54,577 bases of DNA from CAZTDD01 sp964612675 (GCA_964612675.1 CAZTDD010000034.1:1-54577); one strand, 5' to 3'. Positions 7,303 through 15,637 are shown, numbered from the stretch's first letter. Numbers and translations: made by a program. The notes: generated by a model not told the origin, from the sequence alone.

Positions 7303-8364
7303 ATGAACACGATGCCCTGCCAACCGCTGCTGATCGAGTCGTCTCCAGTTCCGTCAACCGAAAGCTTCGATCCAGGGGACAACTTCAATCCAACCGAGAA
7401 CTCCGCTGCGGCGGGCTCCGTGAAAAAGAAGCATAGACGGGTCGAATATCTCCCGCTTCCCTGCCGCACCGTGTTGAATCGATGTACCGGCCGCCGCGCG
7501 CCGTTCGACTGGACTGTAAATCCCTATCGAGGTTGCGAATTTGGATGCGTGTACTGTTTTGCTCGGTATACACATGCGTTTATGGATCGGCGGGGAGCAG
7601 GAGACTGGGAAACCAAGGTCTACGTGAAACAAGATGCGGCGGAGACTCTGCGAGAAGACCTATTGCGCCTTGCCGATTCCCCCGGACCGATCGCACTCGG
7701 CACCGCGACCGACCTCTATCAGCCTGCCGAACGCAGATTCGGCATCACCCGTTCGGTTCTTGAGACATTCTGTGAGTTCCAGGGCCTCCATCTTGGATTG
7801 ACGACGAAGTCGAACCTGGTGACACGGGACGTGGATGTTCTCAAGGATGTATCGAAGCGGCACGACTTGCGCGTCAATATTAGCATCACAACACCGAACC
7901 GGCGGCTCTCGAAGCGACTCGAGCCACGGGCGCCCAGTCTCGACAAGAGGTTGAACGCGTTGCGCAAACTCTGTGACGCGAACATACCGGCGGGTGTGTT
8001 TATCATGCCGGTTCTGCCTCGATTGACCGACGGCTTGCAGGACCTCGAGGAATTGATCGCCCGCGCTGCTGCGAACGGCGCGCGCTGGGTTGGGACACAG
8101 CCGTTGTGGTTAACCTCAGCGGCCCGTCGGCCTTTCTACTCGTTTCTCCGGCGTTACGCGCCCGATTTGCTGGACCGCTATCGGCATTGCTACGACCGCC
8201 ACATGGACGCACCCGCCGTCTATCGGAAGTGGCTCATGGAAAGGGTCGGGCTGCTGCGGAAAAAGCACGGGATACCTGACAAATTGGTGTCCGGTTGTTC
8301 TGAGGAGAAACGTTCGAAGACGTGGGTACAGCCGGATCTGTTTTCGCTGGATCGTGTGGATTGA
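7303..8364 (+). CDS. SPL-like radical SAM protein (PA0069/Rv2578c family)
   Basis: Radical SAM enzyme of about 353 residues. The cluster motif CEFGCVYC (C-x3-C-x2-C) lies near residue 80 within NPYRGCEFGCVYCFARYTH, the form seen in the PA0069/Rv2578c family related to spore photoproduct lyase. TPNRRLSKRLEPRAPSLDKRLNAL in the barrel is also typical. Spore photoproduct lyase repairs a thymine dimer; the reaction of this family is not established, so nucleic acid repair is an inference strengthened by the SOS-controlled ImuB-like gene just upstream. ATG 7303 with GGTGGG upstream is chosen; GTG 7291 is possible. A terminator-like hairpin precedes it, so it may have reduced or separate expression. 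Confidence 0.85.
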   Translation: MNTMPCQPLLIESSPVPSTESFDPGDNFNPTENSAAAGSVKKKHRRVEYLPLPCRTVLNRCTGRRAPFDWTVNPYRGCEFGCVYCFARYTHAFMDRRGAGDWETKVYVKQDAAETLREDLLRLADSPGPIALGTATDLYQPAERRFGITRSVLETFCEFQGLHLGLTTKSNLVTRDVDVLKDVSKRHDLRVNISITTPNRRLSKRLEPRAPSLDKRLNALRKLCDANIPAGVFIMPVLPRLTDGLQDLEELIARAAANGARWVGTQPLWLTSAARRPFYSFLRRYAPDLLDRYRHCYDRHMDAPAVYRKWLMERVGLLRKKHGIPDKLVSGCSEEKRSKTWVQPDLFSLDRVD

Positions 8365-8372
8365 ATTGTCCC

Positions 8373-8397
8373 GGCCCAGGAGTTCAACTCCTGGGCC
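8373..8397. repeat. GAGTTnAACTC-core palindromic repeat, copy 2
   Basis: GGCCCAGGAGTT-C-AACTCCTGGGCC, perfect 12-base arms, nine bases after the radical SAM stop codon. It could act as a bidirectional terminator between convergent genes. A shortened core (GAGTTAAACTC) lies at 8407-8417. Confidence 0.8.
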
Positions 8398-8429
8398 AGC
8401 GATAGTGAGTTAAACTCCTCTTAAAAGAT

Positions 8430-8460
8430 GCTCGCCCAGGAGTTGAACTCCTGGGCGAGC
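8430..8460. repeat. GAGTTnAACTC-core palindromic repeat, copy 3
   Basis: Perfect 15-base arms around a single centre G: GCTCGCCCAGGAGTT / AACTCCTGGGCGAGC. It lies between the convergent genes ending at 8364 and 8520, 32 bases from copy 2. Confidence 0.8.
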
Positions 8461-8519
8461 GGTTTAGCATCCATACGCGCATTCACACTTGGCGAACACG
8501 CGAACGATTGACTTTACCC

Positions 8520-9968
8520 TTAGTAAATCGTCCAATCGCCAACGCCTTCCGGCTTCAGCGGATTCTCGATCACGGTAAAGAACGCGTTTTCCTCGGGTGT
8601 GAGGGCGCCGGTCTCATCGAGATTCACGCCGTCCGCGGAGAGGACGATCCGGTTCTCATCCATGGAGACATTCGGCTCCTTGGACATGAATCCCTGAATC
8701 TCTCCCTCCATCGCATCGTGATTCGCGAATGCGTAGAAGGGCGGAGTAACAGGTTCCATGTCGCTGTTCAGGACACGAGCGATACTCTGGTCGTTGCCGG
8801 AAGAGAAGATGGATTCCCACATAACACAAACGTTACCGTTGGGATCCACAGCCACTTCCGTGCGGTCAAAGACATCGACGTCCCAGAATTCTTCCGGGTT
8901 GACGAAGACTTCTTTGACACCAACCAGCTCTTCGCCGGTGCTGTTCACTGCGTCGAAACGGGACAATACGATCATGCCCTCGGGGCCTGTACCGCCGAAG
9001 TAGACATAGTCGCCGTCGATGGAGGCAGCGATTCGGCTGCCGTCACCACGACCGGTATCCGCAACAGAGCTGAACTCTTCCTGGTTGAACCAGTACTGCA
9101 GATTGCCATCATTGTCATAAATGCTGAACACGCTCTCCGAGCGGATGCAGAAGCCGCCGTTGAACGCTGCGACATTCGACCAAATGCTGTGGCGGGCGTC
9201 GTCGCCGGCACCGTTCCACGGGCCTTTGATCTTTTCGCCGGTTTCGCCGTTAAAGAGCGAGGTAGCGGGGATTCTGTCCGGGCCGCCGAGAGCGCCGGTT
9301 CTATCTTCGACGACGGCAATGAAATTCCCGTTGGACAGGAAGCGAAGCTCACCGCCGTAGCGCATCTGCTGACCGTTCTGAGCGCCTTCGATACCATCGT
9401 AAATTGGATCGAAGACATTTGTGACCGGATCCGGTCCGTCGTCGGTCAGGCTGAACAGCTGGATAGCGCCTGCTTGTGCATCATAGAAGAAAGGATCTTC
9501 CCAACGACCATCGCTCCCGAACGCGTCAGGCAACAAGAAAGGTGTTGCCTCTTGGCCGGTCACGTAATTGTCGCCACCGTCCGTTCGATCGCAAGCGATC
9601 CGTGGGGGGTTTCCGCTGTCGCGCACCAGGTTAAAATTCCCGGTGTAGGGATTGCCCTCGTCGTCATAGAAGGCCCAATACTCTTCGACGTTGCCTTCCA
9701 TGTCGATGAACGCGACTTTCGAATTGTACCCAACGTCATCTTGCGGATAAGCACCTGTGATAATACCGATGGTGCCGGTCCCGAAGATGTCGGTGAACGG
9801 TTCCCAGTATTTACCCATCATCTCGCCTACATAGGCAATCAGGGTATCTTCGACGAGTACGTTGAGCTCCGCAGTTTCATGATCCACAGGCATACCGCCC
9901 TGCGCCATGACTACCGGGGCCATAAACAAACAGCCGACGAGAACACTCAAATAAACGAATTGTCTCAT
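8520..9968 (-). CDS. Secreted protein of unknown function, possible beta-propeller
   Basis: Protein of 482 residues with a Sec signal (residues 1-22, cut after VMA). The mature part is acidic with recurrent strand-turn units (FIDMEGNVEEYWAFYDDEGN, LRFLSNGNFIAVVEDRTG, SIYDNDGNLQYWF, ASIDGDYVYFGGTG, VAVDPNGNVCVMWE), spaced as in a WD40/YVTN-like propeller; the fold is inferred, not matched. The C-terminus VGDWTIY resembles VNDWALH of the secreted protein at 4728-5510. No lipobox, membrane anchor or catalytic motif. Its own ribosome site is AGGAGGAG (9979-9985), and a perfect anti-16S 12-mer lies about 80 bases upstream of the start, as in the other gene. It is probably exported to the periplasm or surface. 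Confidence 0.75.
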   Translation of the reverse strand: MRQFVYLSVLVGCLFMAPVVMAQGGMPVDHETAELNVLVEDTLIAYVGEMMGKYWEPFTDIFGTGTIGIITGAYPQDDVGYNSKVAFIDMEGNVEEYWAFYDDEGNPYTGNFNLVRDSGNPPRIACDRTDGGDNYVTGQEATPFLLPDAFGSDGRWEDPFFYDAQAGAIQLFSLTDDGPDPVTNVFDPIYDGIEGAQNGQQMRYGGELRFLSNGNFIAVVEDRTGALGGPDRIPATSLFNGETGEKIKGPWNGAGDDARHSIWSNVAAFNGGFCIRSESVFSIYDNDGNLQYWFNQEEFSSVADTGRGDGSRIAASIDGDYVYFGGTGPEGMIVLSRFDAVNSTGEELVGVKEVFVNPEEFWDVDVFDRTEVAVDPNGNVCVMWESIFSSGNDQSIARVLNSDMEPVTPPFYAFANHDAMEGEIQGFMSKEPNVSMDENRIVLSADGVNLDETGALTPEENAFFTVIENPLKPEGVGDWTIY

Positions 9969-10044
9969 ACTACAACTCCTCCTAATTTTGTACTGTTTTC
10001 GGTTAACATTTTCTTTGCGGAAGTGACCGTTTACTGGATCTCAT

Positions 10045-10056
10045 TCACCTCCTTTC
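10045..10056 (-). promoter_or_regulatory. Leader anti-16S (STAB-SD-like) sequence, second copy
   Basis: GAAAGGAGGTGA on the minus strand, identical to 5566-5577, about 77-88 bases upstream of the start at 9968 and about 35 bases after the predicted transcript start. A weak GCGG/CCGC pairing (10061-10077) precedes it. An ATG follows two bases later and would encode a 13-residue peptide, but that spacing is too short for normal initiation. Confidence 0.5.
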
Positions 10057-10095
10057 CTGTGCGGCAGGCCGAACCGCTAGATGCACGTTCTTCTT

Positions 10096-10124
10096 TTTAT
10101 ATCTCAGTATCCGACAAGAGTCAA
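10096..10124 (-). promoter_or_regulatory. Putative sigma-70 promoter for the gene at 9968
   Basis: Minus strand: TTGACT (10119-10124), 17-base spacer, TATAAA (10096-10101). The -35 hexamer is the same as in the promoter at 5685-5713. Confidence 0.55.
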
Positions 10125-10343
10125 CTGCTTCATTTGTATAGAAGTTACGAGATTGTCAAGAAACCCGGAAGGTGCACCTTAGTACACTAACCTAATGGGA
10201 GATGGACCGTTCCGAACGCGTTTCAAGGCGGGGTCCACACCGTCTGTGGAAGCGTTGGCGTTGCCCAGCCGTCGTTGTGAGACTCATTTGACGGTGGAGA
10301 TTTCCGATCCCGTCCGGGGAATGTCCCGTTTCGAATCGGCTCC

Positions 10344-12290
10344 CTATTCTCCTGATTCTCCCGCCTCATTTTCCTTAGGGTCCACGAGATCGTCTTTTCC
10401 AACCCGCTGATATTCCAGAGGATGGCGTTCCTTAAGATGCTTCAAGGTCATTTTGCCGTTGAGCCACGTGACACTCATCGGATACTCCTCGGGGTGGAAG
10501 ATTACAAAGAAAAAGTGCCAGATGACGATCGCCAGCGTGGCGAGCACGGCCTCGTAGTAGTGAATCAGGCGAGCCATATCGATGGCCCATTTCGGAAGAT
10601 ATTGAAAAGAGAGAATTGGGAACCACAACATGAGCCCGGTAACAGCCATGATCACAATGCCCCAAACCAGGGCCCAAAACTCCATTTTCTCAGTATAGTC
10701 GTACCGGTCGAATTCCGGCGGTTCGGAGCGCCTACCGGCGTAGTAAGCAATATTTTGCCAGACATGTTTGATATCGCGAGGCACCGGGAAAAATGCGACA
10801 AACTCGGCCCGGCCGCGACGGCTGAATATCATGTAGAAGATGGATATGGCCAATGTGGCGATCAATACGACGCCGGAAACACGGTGGATCATCATTCGAA
10901 CCTCTTCCGTCATCTGAAGATACGAAAGAAGAGTGACCCACCACGCGGTCGGGTACCGCAAAGCGAAGCCGGTGACCGCGAGCAAAATGAACGCCAAAGT
11001 CAGCAGGATATGGACGACAATTTCCCCTGTGGAAAAGCGTTTGTACCGGGGTTGATCGGCTTCCCGGCGGAATTTCTCTTTGAGCAGCGACCAGAGAATC
11101 AGCCAGTTGTGCAGAATCATTCCGCCGATGACGAGCACGATCAAAGGGATATAGATGCGGGGCACCCACGCCACGATGGTATCGGAGCGTATCGTCACTT
11201 CGGAATGAATCGGAGCCGCGAGAACATTGGCGCTGATCCCCGGGTGACATACACCGCAGGTTTCTACAAGTCGCTCCGGGCTGACAGTGGATCGCGGATC
11301 CGACGAGGGGAGAATCAGGTGGTTTCCATGGCAACTGCCGCAATTCGCCACCTGTTTGGAGCCGCGCTGGTACGCCAGGCCGTGATAGCTTTGGAAGAAA
11401 TCTCTGACCTGGCCGGAGGGGATATTGTATTTCTCGTTGATCACAAGCGAAGCGTGACAGCGGCCGCAGGTATTCCCCGCCAGGTTGAAGAAGGAAACGG
11501 GAGATCTCTGATCTTCCACGCGGAAGATGGCGTGTTCACCGTGACAGTCGGTACAGACAGGCGCGTCTTTATGGCCGGACATCGCGGATTTAGCGTGAAT
11601 ACTCTCTAAATACTGATCCTTTTCGGTTTCGTGACAATCTCCGCAGGTTTCGGGCACATTGAGGAAGTTGGTGCGAGACTCGGGGTCTCTCAGCGGCAGG
11701 GTATCGTGATACCCATGGCAATCGGCGCACGTAGGAGCATTCTCATTTCCGGCGAGGACTTCGCTTGCATGGACACTACCGCCGTAGAGGACCTCCTGTT
11801 TCGAGGAGGAGAACCCGTACTTGCTCATGATATTGGCGTTGGAGTGACATTCGCCGCACAACCGTGCGATTCGCATCGGATTAACCGGCGAGCGAGGATC
11901 TTCGGAAGGAAGTAGATTCTCCGAACCGTGACAGCGTGCGCAGGTCGGCGCATCTTCCGCCCCCTCCGCCAGGGCCTGTCCGTGAACGCTGTTGGCGTAG
12001 ATCTCCTGTATTTCAACGTGGCACATCCCGCAATCAACCGGCGCCAGATCGTCCGCATGAGGAAGACCGTCGATATCCATGTGACAATCGGTGCAGGCAA
12101 ATCCCAAGTCTATGTGGACCGACTTTTGGCAAACCTGCATGTTTACTAACGGTGCCTCGGTTGCTTCGGTCGCCCCATGCGCGAGGGAATGGCATCCCAG
12201 ACAATCCTGGTCCGTCTGAGAGAAAACCGAGGGGGTCACGAGAAACGCAAGTAAGAGGGATGAGAGGGAGACGCTGAGCAGCTTGTTCAT
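10344..12290 (-). CDS. Undecahaem cytochrome c fused to a membrane cytochrome b domain
   Basis: Protein of 648 residues in two parts. After a Sec signal (residues 1-24) the first about 370 residues hold eleven CXXCH haem-c sites (CLGCH, CTDCH, CGMCH, CARCH, CGECH, CADCH, CGDCH, CTDCH, CGRCH, CGSCH, CGVCH) in cytochrome-c3/NrfA-like spacing; the unit xDPRSxV...CGxCH recurs four times, a sign of internal duplication. From about residue 378 there are some five membrane helices with histidines (HNW, HILL, HRVSG, HYYE, WHFFF) like the di-haem cytochrome b subunit of formate dehydrogenase or the b561 family. The fusion would pass electrons between quinol and the periplasmic haem chain in one polypeptide. 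It is divergent from the NapC-like operon. Confidence 0.88.
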   Translation of the reverse strand: MNKLLSVSLSSLLLAFLVTPSVFSQTDQDCLGCHSLAHGATEATEAPLVNMQVCQKSVHIDLGFACTDCHMDIDGLPHADDLAPVDCGMCHVEIQEIYANSVHGQALAEGAEDAPTCARCHGSENLLPSEDPRSPVNPMRIARLCGECHSNANIMSKYGFSSSKQEVLYGGSVHASEVLAGNENAPTCADCHGYHDTLPLRDPESRTNFLNVPETCGDCHETEKDQYLESIHAKSAMSGHKDAPVCTDCHGEHAIFRVEDQRSPVSFFNLAGNTCGRCHASLVINEKYNIPSGQVRDFFQSYHGLAYQRGSKQVANCGSCHGNHLILPSSDPRSTVSPERLVETCGVCHPGISANVLAAPIHSEVTIRSDTIVAWVPRIYIPLIVLVIGGMILHNWLILWSLLKEKFRREADQPRYKRFSTGEIVVHILLTLAFILLAVTGFALRYPTAWWVTLLSYLQMTEEVRMMIHRVSGVVLIATLAISIFYMIFSRRGRAEFVAFFPVPRDIKHVWQNIAYYAGRRSEPPEFDRYDYTEKMEFWALVWGIVIMAVTGLMLWFPILSFQYLPKWAIDMARLIHYYEAVLATLAIVIWHFFFVIFHPEEYPMSVTWLNGKMTLKHLKERHPLEYQRVGKDDLVDPKENEAGESGE

Positions 12291-12612
12291 TGGCTATGTC
12301 CGTATTTACTTCGAAGTCAATCGCCCACGAAGAGGACCGCATTTCGCCTGTGATGCGACAACCGAGGTGAGGAAACCGGTCAATGAACGATACTATAGCA
12401 CACACCCGCGGCACGGTCACATTCGGGGCGGGTGTGATTCTAAACAGAGCAACCAATCGCTCCTTCGTCGCCCCGATTGCCTTCGAACGGACGAATTCGA
12501 GCGATCGGGGCCACCCACGATCGTCTTCGAACGGACGAATTCAAGCAATAGGAACCCACGGTGATTTCAGAAGGAAAGAGATCGTGCAGAATGAAAACAA
12601 CAAGGGGCGAGA
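12291..12612. other. Intergenic region with a 25-base direct repeat
   Basis: First part of the 788-base divergent gap between two cytochrome genes. CTTCGAACGGACGAATTC plus seven more bases occurs at 12481-12505 and again, with three differences, at 12525-12549. No convincing gene is seen. It probably holds the promoter of the minus-strand cytochrome gene, which I cannot place. Confidence 0.5.
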
Positions 12613-12668
12613 CGATGTTGAAACACGAAGGCACGAAGGAGACACGAAGACACAAAAAAAAGAGAAAA
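12613..12668. repeat. ACACGAAGGCACGAAGG-type dispersed repeat
   Basis: Three near copies of ACACGAAG(G/A) followed by an A-rich run (12655-12670). Read as protein it gives the HEGTKET peptide often mis-annotated in Brocadia-type and candidate-phylum genomes. Confidence 0.6.
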
Positions 12669-12762
12669 AAGAGCCAACCGGCCTCTTGTGGTTTCGCTAG
12701 GGACGCCGAAAATTGTTTACCATTCGAATCATCTTTGAGGGTGCTTTCTTTGTTGTTGTTAT

Positions 12763-12801
12763 TTGTATAATACAAAGTAGACCTGTTGACGAGAAACAGG
12801 T
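12763..12801 (+). promoter_or_regulatory. Candidate promoter -10 with downstream palindromic operator
   Basis: TATAAT (12766-12771) sits in a small palindrome TTTGTA-TAA-TACAAA; the -35 region is weak. Just after the expected start lies ACCTGTT-N7-AACAGGT (12781-12801), a perfect operator-like dyad. A second inverted pair TACAGGACAG / CTGTCCTGTA occurs at 12831-12840 and 12898-12907. It probably controls the cytochrome operon starting at 13079, leaving a leader of about 300 nt. Confidence 0.35.
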
Positions 12802-13078
12802 GTGGATAGGTCGAATATGTCTCTAAATAGTACAGGACAGTCTTCACAGCCAACGACACAACATCTGCAAATTCCACCGTGTAGCACACCTTATACCCTG
12901 TCCTGTATGATAGCGATCTATACGTAACGGTCTGGAAGGAGTTCCGCAAAAGAGTCTGAGTGAAGCGTTTGACCGTCATCTAAGCTTATGAAGGGTTTCG
13001 CGTGTCAGAGGATGCAAGCAGGTCTGTGCAGCACTATCGTCAGAAACCCAGAAAGCACGACTACGTCGAGTTCAAGCA

Positions 13079-14584
13079 ATGACTGAAACGGAAGAACCGA
13101 CTCCACAACGCAGATTGCTGAATAACTGGATCAGTTATTTCGGTTTCTTGCTGGCTGTGGTGTTTCTTATTGGTGAAGCAATCCTGATCGGCATGGATCT
13201 GATCCAGCCGTCGCACAATCCCTACGCCGGGATTCTGATCTATTTGGTCGGGCCGTCCATTCTGGTCTTCGGTTTGCTGCTTGTTCCTATCGGGCTTGTT
13301 TATGAATCGCGATACCGGCGACGCCACGGCGGGGAGAGTTCACTACCGGTTATTGATTTCAATCTTCGAGAGCATCGTCGGAAGCTGGGGATTTTCGTCG
13401 TTGTTTCGGCGGCATTTGTTCTTTTGTCTCTGGCAGGAACCTATAAAGCGTATCATTTGACCGAATCGGTTCAGTTTTGCGGAAAGCTATGCCACGAAGT
13501 CATGACACCCGAGTATGTAGCGTATCAGCATTCGCCGCACGCACGGGTTGGGTGTACGGAATGTCATATCGGTCCGGGTGCGGACTGGTTTGTAAAAAGC
13601 AAGCTTTCGGGAGCCTATCAGGTTTATGCTGTCTTGGCGGACAGCTATACACTTCCCATCGACACGCCCATCAAAGACCTTCGCCCGGCGCGCGAAACCT
13701 GTGAGCAATGCCATTGGCCCGCGAAATTCGAGGGGAATACGGAGCGGGTTCGGCCCCACTACGCCAGCGACGAAGAAAACACGCCGTATCAGGTTATTCT
13801 TTCTCTCAAAGTCGGCGGAGGGCATCCCGAGCACGGACATGTGGGTGGGATTCACTGGCATGTCAGTCCTTTGCATCAAGTCGAGTATATCGCAGCCGAC
13901 GAAGAGCGAATGGAAATCCCGTATGTGCGGGTGGTATACCAAAATGGCCAAATCGAAGAATTCAAGGGAGCAGGCATTGAAGATCTCGGAGAAATCAAAG
14001 AGAACGATCCCCGCCTTCGAATAATGGATTGCGTGGACTGTCACAATCGCCCCTCGCATATATTCCGGTCGCCGTCACACGAAGTCAACCAGGCGATCTA
14101 TTTAGGACAAATCGATCCGGACCTTCCAAATATAAAAGGGGAAGCCGTCTCCGTCCTACAAGAAGACTATGCGAGTCAGGAAGAAGCTGTGGAATCGATT
14201 GAAACCGAACTCCAACAGGCCTATGCAGATACTATCCAGTCGGCTTCCGATCTGGCACCTTTATTGGAAACAGCCGTCGAACGGGTCCAAACCATCTACC
14301 GATTGAATATTTTCCCTCAATGGAAGGTCTCATGGGATAAGTATCCCGATCACAGCGGTCATTTCCGATTCCTCGGCTGTTATCGTTGCCATGACGACCA
14401 GCATGAAACCGAAGATGGGAAGACCGTATCGAACGAGTGTACTCTTTGTCATACGGTGATCGGACAGGCGGAGGGCTGGGACGAGTTGAAAGATATGGAA
14501 ATAGAAAAACAACCGTTCCGCCATCCGCGCGGTTTGGAAGGGGCCGAACAAGCCGGAAATTGTTCGGACTGTCACGGAGTGTGA
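13079..14584 (+). CDS. NapC/NirT-like heptahaem membrane cytochrome c
   Basis: Protein of 501 residues. Two helices near the N-terminus (about 18-40 and 52-76) and a third at about 100-122 precede the haem region, which begins FCGKLCHEVMTPEYVAYQHSPH, the NapC/NirT/NrfH signature with a first CX3CH site (CGKLCH). Six CXXCH sites follow (CTECH, CEQCH, CVDCH, CYRCH, CTLCH, CSDCH), seven haems in all, against four in classical NapC. The family takes electrons from membrane quinol and passes them to periplasmic partners. It is first in a plus-strand run with the tetrahaem and decahaem genes, so it is the likely quinol dehydrogenase of that chain. The start has only a weak ribosome site. Confidence 0.9.
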   Translation: MTETEEPTPQRRLLNNWISYFGFLLAVVFLIGEAILIGMDLIQPSHNPYAGILIYLVGPSILVFGLLLVPIGLVYESRYRRRHGGESSLPVIDFNLREHRRKLGIFVVVSAAFVLLSLAGTYKAYHLTESVQFCGKLCHEVMTPEYVAYQHSPHARVGCTECHIGPGADWFVKSKLSGAYQVYAVLADSYTLPIDTPIKDLRPARETCEQCHWPAKFEGNTERVRPHYASDEENTPYQVILSLKVGGGHPEHGHVGGIHWHVSPLHQVEYIAADEERMEIPYVRVVYQNGQIEEFKGAGIEDLGEIKENDPRLRIMDCVDCHNRPSHIFRSPSHEVNQAIYLGQIDPDLPNIKGEAVSVLQEDYASQEEAVESIETELQQAYADTIQSASDLAPLLETAVERVQTIYRLNIFPQWKVSWDKYPDHSGHFRFLGCYRCHDDQHETEDGKTVSNECTLCHTVIGQAEGWDELKDMEIEKQPFRHPRGLEGAEQAGNCSDCHGV

Positions 14585-14638
14585 TGAGAAACTTGGTTAT
14601 CAGAAAAGAAACGTTTCCTATAGAAAGGAGCCACAAAG

Positions 14639-15274
14639 ATGTTTCGTTTTATGCTGAGATCATTTGTTGTCATGAGTGCTCTTGCGGTTTGTGTCGGAGT
14701 ACTGGCGAGTGAGGCCAAGCAAGAAGACAAAGCGGAGGCATTCAAAAAGAAGATCGAGCAGATTATGTCCGGAAAGGGCGAAGGCGGGAAGTTTATTGGC
14801 TCGAATTCCTGCCGCATGTGTCACCTGCTTCCCAAGGTCGGCGCTCAATTCAGAAAATGGCAGAGCGGTCCTCACTCGAAAGCATACAAGGCCCTGACCA
14901 CGGAGGAGGGCAAGAAGCGAGCAGCGGCGAAGAATATCGACACGCCACAGGAAGACAAAAATTGTCTCCAATGCCATGCCCCCATTGCGACGGTGCCCGA
15001 AGAATTCGTTGCAAAAACCTATAAACCCGATGAGGGAGTCGGGTGCGAAGCCTGTCACGGCCCCGGGGAGAAGCACGCCGATCTGCAAAAGACAGCGATG
15101 AGAGAAAAGAAGGATATCCCGGAGGCGACGGAGGTTCTCCTGAAAGTGCCTGATCCTGAAAACAAGAAGGTGCTTTGCGGAGAATGTCACAGAGAGCACG
15201 AGTGGCACGAAATGGAAAAACGAAATCACCTGGAGGCGTGGAAAGAGATCTCGCATATGAAGCCGGAGGAATAG
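14639..15274 (+). CDS. Periplasmic tetrahaem cytochrome c (c554-like)
   Basis: Protein of 211 residues with a Sec signal (residues 1-24, cut after LAS) and four CXXCH sites (CRMCH, CLQCH, CEACH, CGECH). The first lies in FIGSNSCRMCH, and FRKWQSGPHSKAY and GVGCEACHGPGEKH are typical of the cytochrome c554 group. No membrane anchor, so it is a soluble periplasmic carrier. AAAGGAG lies about 11 bases before the ATG; the gap to the NapC-like gene is 54 bases, so the two are probably cotranscribed. It could shuttle electrons from the NapC-like protein to the decahaem protein or a terminal reductase. Confidence 0.9.
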   Translation: MFRFMLRSFVVMSALAVCVGVLASEAKQEDKAEAFKKKIEQIMSGKGEGGKFIGSNSCRMCHLLPKVGAQFRKWQSGPHSKAYKALTTEEGKKRAAAKNIDTPQEDKNCLQCHAPIATVPEEFVAKTYKPDEGVGCEACHGPGEKHADLQKTAMREKKDIPEATEVLLKVPDPENKKVLCGECHREHEWHEMEKRNHLEAWKEISHMKPEE

Positions 15275-15288
15275 ATGATTTTGCAAAT

Positions 15289-15372
15289 CGTCATTCCGAG
15301 GAGCGAAGCGACGTGGGAATCTCGCCGTTGAATCGGACAAAACGAGATGGCCACGCTTCGCTCGCCATGACG
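15289..15372. repeat. CGTCATTnCGAGGAGC-type dispersed inverted repeat (MITE-like), copy 1
   Basis: Ends CGTCAT (15289) and ATGACG (15372); inside, GAGGAGCGAAGCGACG faces CACGCTTCGCTCGCCATGACG. This widespread family occurs in deltaproteobacteria, Omnitrophica and others. A second copy is at 49262-49335. It lies in the 363-base gap 15275-15637 between two cytochrome genes; the rest of the gap is GC-rich and without a recognisable gene. Confidence 0.8.
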
Positions 15373-15637
15373 GCAACGGGGACCGCGGTTTCTTTTTCAA
15401 ATCACCGGCGCCGCCGGTCCGGGGCTCGCGATGACGGCACCGTGGTCAGCTGCGGACAGTTACGTTTTTGGAGAGGGCAAGATTTGGAAAGAGCAAGAAC
15501 GGAGAAGTGGTCTAGGTTCTCCGTTCACGCATGAAAGGTAAAAGAGCTCCGGGTGGAGAGCAACAAGATAGTAGCGGCCGTGTGGAAGGTCCATTTTTTC
15601 GGAGACTCTAAAAAAACAATTTAGTCAGGAGGAAGAA

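Noticed and set aside
10044..10057. 13-residue leader peptide after the anti-16S sequence in the 9968 leader
   Set aside because: The ATG lies too close to the GGAGG for normal initiation and the matching region in the 5510 leader has no equivalent ATG.
8508..10190. 560-codon open frame on the plus strand opposite the secreted protein
   Set aside because: It lies wholly antisense to the 8520-9968 gene, which has a signal peptide, ribosome site and promoter; the plus frame has no ribosome site or recognisable domain.
10422..11609. 395-codon plus-strand frame opposite the undecahaem cytochrome gene
   Set aside because: The opposite strand carries eleven CXXCH sites and membrane helices; this frame is its antisense.
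12440..12979. 179-codon minus-strand frame in the divergent cytochrome gap
   Set aside because: It runs through a known dispersed repeat and an A-rich run (giving LFFLFFLCLRVSFVPS), a common false gene; no ribosome site.
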